From positions 1 through 5,584 of the forward strand of contig JACCQX010000070.1 in the NCBI GenBank assembly GCA_013813905.1: a stretch of 5,584 nt of DNA, read 5' to 3'. Of the stretch, positions 1 through 5,584 are shown one piece after another. The notes under the pieces were generated by a model. It was not told where the DNA came from, made no database searches, and saw only the letters and a program-made list of their open reading frames with translations. Every line of letters begins with the position of its first letter. Within the stretch, counting starts at the first letter, position 1. This DNA is from Chloroflexota bacterium. Lineage in GTDB: Bacteria; Chloroflexota; Limnocylindria; Limnocylindrales; CSP1-4. A program made the translations under genes and the position numbers.

Positions 1-2182
<2,182 letters not shown>

Positions 2183-2186
<4 letters not shown>

Positions 2187-3310
2187 GCGGGCGTCTCCGA
2201 TCCACTGCGTCCCTCGCTGGTGATGCCGTCCCACAGCCCGGCATCGAGGCGCTCCCCGCGCCGGGGGGCCGGCACGTCGTAGCCCAGGCCGCGCAGATGA
2301 TCACGGGCGCGTTCCGTGGCCACGCGGCCCTGGGGCGTCCGATCGAGGAAGCCGAGCTGGAGGAGGAACGGCTCGTAAACGTCCTCGATGGTCTCGACCT
2401 CCTCGCCGATGACCGCCGCCAGCGCCGCCCCACCCACCGGCCCCGAGCCGAACTTCTGGACGATGGCGGCCAGCAGCCGGCGGTCGGTGGTGTCGAGGCC
2501 CTCGTGGTCGATGTCCATGGCGGCCATGGCCGCTTCCGCCTGGGCTGCTGTGATGCGCCCATCGCCGGTCACCTCGGCATGGTCGCGCACGCGGCGCAGC
2601 AGACGGTTCACGACGCGCGGGGTGCCCCTCCCCCGCCGAGCGAGGATGGTCACGGCGTCCGGCTCGATGGTTACGCCCAGGATGCCCGCCGAGCGCTCGA
2701 TGATCGTCGCCAGCTCGCTGGCGTCGTAGTAGTCCAGTCGGTAGACGGCGCCGAAGCGGTCCCGCAGAGGGGAGCTGATGCGCCCGGCGCGAGTGGTGGC
2801 GCCGACCACGGTGAAGGCTTTGAGCGACAGACGCAGACTCCGCGCGCTGGGGCCGCGGCCGATCATCACGTCGATGCCGAAGTCCTCCATGGCCGGATAG
2901 AGGATCTCCTCCACCGAGTGGTTCAGGCGATGGATCTCATCGATGAACAGGACGTCCCGCTCCTCGAGGTTGGTGAGGATCGCGGCAAGGTCACCTGGCC
3001 GCTCGATCGCCGGACCGGACGTGGTGTGGATGTTCACGCCGAGCTCCCGGGCAACGATGTTGGCCAGCGTGGTCTTGCCCAGTCCGGGCGGCCCGTAGAG
3101 CAGGACGTGGTCCGCGGCCTCTCCCCGTTGCGCGGCGGCGGTCAGCAGGATCTGGAGGTTCTGCTTGACGCTGGATTGACCGATGTACTCCGCCAGGCGC
3201 CGGGGTCGCAGGCTGGTCTCGACGGTGGCCTCCGCCCCGTCGAGGGGTTCCGGCGTGACGACGCTCGCACCCTCTTCCATCGGGCCCGAGTCTATCAGAG
3301 CCGATGACAT
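2183..3310 (-). CDS. ruvB: Holliday junction branch migration ATPase RuvB
   Basis: RuvB is the hexameric AAA+ motor that, with RuvA, drives branch migration of Holliday junctions in recombinational repair. Visible: [12 protein letters not shown] (34-45), Walker A GPPGLGKT (73-80), Walker B LFIDEIH (121-127), the YPAMEDF block (138-144), sensor 1 GATTRAG (170-176), arginine finger R185 in PLRDRF (181-186), sensor 2 R232 in [12 protein letters not shown] (229-240) and the C-terminal winged-helix domain (about 268-345). All catalytic residues are intact. At 375 residues it exceeds the usual 330-350, with a tail after about 345. The start is uncertain. ATG 3310 is the longest option; ATG 3280 (codon 11) gives an N-terminus close to E. 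coli RuvB in length. Neither has a Shine-Dalgarno. A LexA-type box lies 2 bp before ATG 3310. The stop overlaps the ATPase GTG. Confidence 0.98.
2195..2198 (-). promoter_or_regulatory. Ribosome binding site deciding the ABC ATPase start
   Basis: GGAG on the minus strand lies 8 nt before GTG 2186. It sits inside the end of ruvB. Together with the GTGA overlap it selects GTG 2186 over the upstream in-frame ATG at 2234. Confidence 0.6.
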
Positions 3311-3316
3311 TTCGAA
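3289..3316 (-). promoter_or_regulatory. Possible internal, leaderless promoter for ruvB
   Basis: On the minus strand an extended -10 element, TGATAGACT (TAGACT at 3294-3289), lies 16 bp after a weak -35, TTCGAA (3316-3311, three of six matches to TTGACA). The -10 ends 8 bp before ATG 3280, so transcription would begin within a base or two of that codon and give a leaderless ruvB message. The -35 overlaps the LexA-type box, the right geometry for repression. The -35 is poor and the elements are short, so this is tentative. Confidence 0.3.
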
Positions 3317-3326
3317 CGGGCGTTCT
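3313..3326. promoter_or_regulatory. Putative LexA (SOS) operator, Gram-positive type, in the ruvA-ruvB gap
   Basis: The plus strand reads CGAACGGGCGTTCT. It holds the GAAC-N4-GTTC core exactly, with 5-bp inverted arms GAACG/CGTTC around GG. It agrees at 13 of 14 positions with the consensus CGAACRNRYGTTYC that I recall for Bacillus-type LexA (DinR) boxes. It fills most of the 19-bp spacer after the ruvA stop and ends 2 bp before ruvB ATG 3310. ruvAB is a classic SOS target, which supports the assignment. No second copy is seen ahead of ruvA. Binding itself is inference, and lexA is not in the window. Confidence 0.68.
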
Positions 3327-3329
3327 ACG

Positions 3330-3929
3330 TCACTCCCGGCGCAGGGTGCGCAGGGCAGCCTTCACCCGGTCCTCCAGGGACGTACCGGGAGGCAGTGCCG
3401 CGACCGCTCCCCTCCCCGCCTCGCGGGCCTCGGCTGCGCTGTAGCCCAGGGCCTGCAGGGCAGCCACCACCTCCGACTCCGAAGCACCGGCCCCGGTCGC
3501 GCCCCCGGCCACAGCGACCCCGCCGCCAGCCGCGGCGACCTTCTCCTTGAGTTCCAGCACCACGCGCGCGGCCAGGCGCTTGCCCACGCCGCTGACCGCG
3601 GTGAGGACGGCCTCATCGCCCTGGAGGATGGCCAGCTGGAGCTCCACCACCGGTCGTGACGCGACGATGGCCAAGGCGACCTTGGGCCCCACGCCGGTGA
3701 CCGTGGTGAGCAGCGTGAAGAAGCCCAGCTCCTCAGGGTTGCGGAAGCCGTAGAGCGCCTGGAGGTCCTCACGGACCAGGTGATGCGTGTGTAGCTTGAG
3801 GGCCGACCCGGGCCGCGCGAGAGCCAGCGTGGGGGGACCGCAAAACACCCTATAGCCGACCCCGCCGACCTCCAGGACCAGCGAATCCGTGCTCACCGAG
3901 GACACGGACCCTTGCAGCGAGGCGATCAC
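3330..3929 (-). CDS. ruvA: Holliday junction DNA-binding subunit RuvA
   Basis: RuvA binds the four-way junction as a tetramer or octamer and loads RuvB rings. From GTG 3929 it has 199 residues, the normal family size. The OB-fold domain I (1-63) begins VIASLQG and contains GGVGYRV (22-28) and the acidic-pin pair E54-D55 in [10 protein letters not shown], equivalent to E55-D56 of E. coli. Domain II carries two helix-hairpin-helix motifs, [12 protein letters not shown] (77-88) and [17 protein letters not shown] (112-128). A Gly/Ala-rich flexible linker (131-149) leads to the RuvB-contacting domain III (150-199, with [15 protein letters not shown]). The frame is open back to 4121, but those 64 extra residues are unlike RuvA and lie antisense to the AcnX gene. 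GTG 3929 restores the family start V/M-I-x-x-L-x-G. No good Shine-Dalgarno precedes it. ruvC is not beside it. Confidence 0.97.
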   Translation of the reverse strand: MIASLQGSVSSVSTDSLVLEVGGVGYRVFCGPPTLALARPGSALKLHTHHLVREDLQALYGFRNPEELGFFTLLTTVTGVGPKVALAIVASRPVVELQLAILQGDEAVLTAVSGVGKRLAARVVLELKEKVAAAGGGVAVAGGATGAGASESEVVAALQALGYSAAEAREAGRGAVAALPPGTSLEDRVKAALRTLRRE

Positions 3930-3969
3930 CGCTCGATGGTAGCCACTCCGGGCGCAACCGCGGTGCATC
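3930..3969. promoter_or_regulatory. Divergent intergenic region between ruvA and the AcnX operon
   Basis: Only 40 bp separate the ruvA GTG from the first possible ATG of the AcnX large subunit (61 bp if AcnX starts at codon 8, position 3991). The two divergent promoters must therefore share this interval or lie inside the opposite gene. It contains the TACCAT element noted for ruvA and no clear plus-strand -10/-35 pair. No LexA-type box is present here. Confidence 0.5.
3936..3941 (-). promoter_or_regulatory. Possible -10 element for leaderless ruvA transcription
   Basis: TACCAT on the minus strand fits TANNNT and ends 6 bp before the ruvA GTG at 3929. That is the spacing of leaderless transcripts in high-GC bacteria. 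No usable Shine-Dalgarno precedes the GTG, which is consistent. I see no convincing -35 at 16-18 bp, so confidence is low. Confidence 0.22.
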
Positions 3970-5247
3970 ATGCCGTCGATGGCAGTGGCGATGGATGCGC
4001 GCGACCAGGAGATGCTCGCGGGTGAGCAGGGCGCCGCCACGGCGCTGGCCATGCGCATCGTGGTGGCCATGGCCGACGCGGCCGGCGCCGAGCGGCTGAT
4101 CGATATCACCGGCGCGCACATCGACAGTTGCCTTTATCACGGCCGGGTGGGACTTCGCTTTGCAGAGCGCCTGGCTGGCGACGGGGCGACGGTGCGCGTG
4201 CCCACCACGCTCAACGTCTCCGCGCTGGACCTGCTCCACCCAGAGCGGGTCCGACTGACCGAGCCTGCTCGCTCCGAGGCACGACGGCAGATGGCCGTCT
4301 ACGAATCGATGGGCTGCCAGCCGACCTGGACCTGCGCGCCCTACCAGTTGCCCGGACGGCCGGCCTTCGGTGAGCACGTCTGCTGGGCAGAGTCGAACGC
4401 CATCGTCTTCGCCAACACGGTGCTCGGGGCGCGCACCGATCGGTACGGAGACTTCATGGACATCTGTGCCGCCATCACGGGCCGAGTTCCCGAGGCGGGC
4501 CTGCACCTGGACGCCAACCGCGTCGGGACCGTGCTCTTCCGCCTGAGAGGGATCGGGCGCACGGCGCTGGACCAGGAGGCGTTCTGGGCGCTGCTGGGCC
4601 ACGTGGTCGGGGCACGGGCCGGGACCGAGGTGTCGGTGATAGAAGGCTCCCTTGGCGACGTCTCGGAGGATCACCTGAAAGCGCTCGCTGCAGCGGCCGC
4701 CTCTTCCGGTTCCGTGGCGCTCATCCACGTCGTGGGTATCACGCCGGAAGCTCTCACCTTGGCCGATGCGCTGGGCGGCCGGTCCCCGGCACGGACGATG
4801 GACGTCGGCCCGGACGATCTGCGCGCTGCGGCCGCCGAGCTCACGACGGCAGACATCGGTGGCGCCCTCCGGGCGGTGAGCGTCGGCACGCCCCATCTCT
4901 CGCTGGCCGGCTTCGAGCGGCTGACGCCGATGCTCGCCGCGACGCGCATCCACCCCGACGTAACGTTCTACGTCTCGACCGGACGTGATGTGCTGCGAGC
5001 CGCCGAGGACCGCGGTTGGTTGCCCGTCTACCGGGCGCCGGGCATCCGGCTGGTGGTCGATACCTGCACTTACATCACGCCGGTCCTCGCGCCGGAGGAG
5101 ACGCTGGCCATGACCGATTCCGCCAAATGGGCCTGGTACGCACCAGCCAACCTGGGCATCAGCGCGGCCTTTGGGACACTGGAGGACTGCGTCAGGTCAG
5201 CTGCAGCCGGAAGGGTGATCCGTGACTTCGGCTGGCTGGACCGCTGA
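3970..5247 (+). CDS. Aconitase X (AcnX, DUF521) catalytic large subunit
   Basis: AcnX enzymes are Fe-S dehydratases of the aconitase superfamily. Split (type II) forms include archaeal mevalonate 5-phosphate dehydratase; the fused type I form includes cis-3-hydroxy-L-proline dehydratase. This 425-residue protein shows the family blocks MLAGEQG (15-21), ITGAHIDSCLYHG (46-58), VPTTLNVSALDLL (77-89), MGCQPTWTCAPYQ (114-126), CWAESNA (138-144), GTPHLS (306-311), DTC (364-366), SAKWAWYAP (384-392) and EDC (405-407). Candidate cluster cysteines are C116, C122, C366 and possibly others. T307 sits where I recall a Cys in archaeal relatives (GCPH). Starts at codon 1 (3970), 4 (3979) or 8 (3991) are possible; codon 8 fits the family N-terminus best, and none has a strong Shine-Dalgarno. 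The small subunit follows with a 26-nt overlap. Family assignment is firm; the substrate is open. Confidence 0.9.
   Translation: MPSMAVAMDARDQEMLAGEQGAATALAMRIVVAMADAAGAERLIDITGAHIDSCLYHGRVGLRFAERLAGDGATVRVPTTLNVSALDLLHPERVRLTEPARSEARRQMAVYESMGCQPTWTCAPYQLPGRPAFGEHVCWAESNAIVFANTVLGARTDRYGDFMDICAAITGRVPEAGLHLDANRVGTVLFRLRGIGRTALDQEAFWALLGHVVGARAGTEVSVIEGSLGDVSEDHLKALAAAAASSGSVALIHVVGITPEALTLADALGGRSPARTMDVGPDDLRAAAAELTTADIGGALRAVSVGTPHLSLAGFERLTPMLAATRIHPDVTFYVSTGRDVLRAAEDRGWLPVYRAPGIRLVVDTCTYITPVLAPEETLAMTDSAKWAWYAPANLGISAAFGTLEDCVRSAAAGRVIRDFGWLDR
5209..5215 (+). promoter_or_regulatory. Ribosome binding site of the AcnX small subunit
   Basis: GGAAGGG lies 6 nt before GTG 5222, inside the end of the large-subunit gene. 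The stretch GGTGATCC directly before the GTG would also pair with the 16S rRNA 3' end. An in-frame stop at 5216-5218 rules out any start further upstream. Confidence 0.6.
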
Positions 5248-5584
5248 GGGAAAGCCGCTCCTGGCGGGAGCTGCTGCTGGCCCAGCATTGGTGCTACGCG
5301 AGCCGCTCTCCTTCTGGGGCGGCGTCGAGCCGGCCACCGGGCTGGTCATCGACACGCATCACCCCTCGCGCGGCCACCTCGTGGCCGGCAAGGTGCTAGT
5401 GCTGCCGCACGGACGGGGCTCGAGCTCTTCGAGCACGGTGTTGGCCGAGTGCCTGAGCGCCGGCACCGGCCCGCTGGCGATCCTGCTCGGCGAGGCGGAC
5501 GGCATCCTGCTGCTGGGTGCGCTCGTGGTGCGTGAGCTGGGCCATCCGATCTGCCCGGTGATCGTCATCGGCGAGGCCTGGCAG
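5222..5584 (+). CDS. Aconitase X (AcnX, DUF126) swivel-domain small subunit, truncated by right edge
   Basis: This is the small subunit that completes the AcnX active site with the large subunit encoded upstream. 121 codons are open to the window edge. The family is usually about 130-140 residues, so probably only the C-terminal end is missing. Visible: GKPLLAGAAAGPALVL (10-25), EPLSFWGGVEPATG (27-40, the hallmark of the family), VIDTHHPSRG (42-51), VAGKVLVLP (54-62) and the GRGSSSSSTVLAE block (64-76). The serine run of that last block is expected to supply the active-site Ser of the swivel domain. The strand/helix region LAILLGEADGILLLGALVV (85-103) follows. GTG 5222 is the only early start after an in-frame stop and has a ribosome site. 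The gene overlaps the large subunit by 26 nt in another frame, suggesting coupled, roughly equimolar synthesis. Confidence 0.88.
   Translation, partial: MTSAGWTAEGKPLLAGAAAGPALVLREPLSFWGGVEPATGLVIDTHHPSRGHLVAGKVLVLPHGRGSSSSSTVLAECLSAGTGPLAILLGEADGILLLGALVVRELGHPICPVIVIGEAWQ

Noticed and set aside
2187..2234. ATG start giving a 348-residue ABC ATPase
   Set aside because: It would overlap ruvB by 52 nt and adds an unconserved peptide. GTG 2186 has a GGAG site and a GTGA overlap.
2297..3307. Plus-strand open frame of 336 codons opposite ruvB
   Set aside because: It covers ruvB almost exactly on the other strand, as happens in high-GC DNA. No motif or ribosome site supports it.
3930..4121. 64-residue N-terminal extension of ruvA
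   Set aside because: Met/Ala/Ser-rich and unlike RuvA. The family N-terminus begins exactly at GTG 3929, and the extension lies antisense to AcnX.
3850..4953. Minus-strand open frame of 367 codons opposite the AcnX large subunit
   Set aside because: Low-complexity Arg/Gly/His-rich shadow that conflicts with both AcnX and ruvA.
5418..5434. GCTCGA...TCGAGC inverted repeat in the AcnX small subunit
   Set aside because: It comes from alternating Ser codons in the conserved GRGSSSSS motif. A 6-bp stem within coding sequence is not regulatory evidence.

Overview
This high-GC window is almost entirely coding and reads as ordinary bacterial chromosome. There is no phage, transposon, CRISPR or RNA-gene signal. 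Two divergent transcription units meet at about position 3930-3970. Chloroflexota, or a similar high-GC Gram-positive-like lineage, is my best guess. The reasons are base composition, GTG starts, a Gram-positive/Chloroflexota-type LexA box (GAAC-N4-GTTC) and a bacterial Tgt. This is an inference from style, not from a marker gene.

Minus-strand unit, read from right to left: ruvA (3929-3330), ruvB (3310-2183), an ABC exporter ATPase (2186-1188), its ABC-2 membrane partner (1188-337) and tgt (340 to beyond the left edge). RuvA and RuvB form the Holliday-junction branch-migration motor. Tgt is the queuosine tRNA-guanine transglycosylase and is cut by the window edge after 113 codons. The last three junctions overlap (GTGA, TGATG, ATGA), so ruvB, the exporter pair and tgt look translationally coupled. 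The only gap in the unit is the 19 bp between ruvA and ruvB. It holds a nearly perfect LexA-type palindrome, which suggests SOS control entering at ruvB rather than ahead of ruvA.

Plus-strand unit: a two-gene aconitase X (AcnX) enzyme. The large Fe-S subunit lies at 3970-5247. The small swivel-domain subunit starts at GTG 5222, overlaps the large gene by 26 nt, and is cut by the right edge at 121 codons. Split AcnX enzymes include mevalonate 5-phosphate dehydratase; the fused form includes cis-3-hydroxy-L-proline dehydratase. The substrate here cannot be decided from the window.

No stretch longer than about 60 bp lacks a gene. The most noteworthy points are the internal LexA box with a possible leaderless ruvB promoter, the exporter pair wedged between ruvB and tgt where queA is often found, and the unassigned split AcnX with a GTPH motif where I recall a Cys in relatives.
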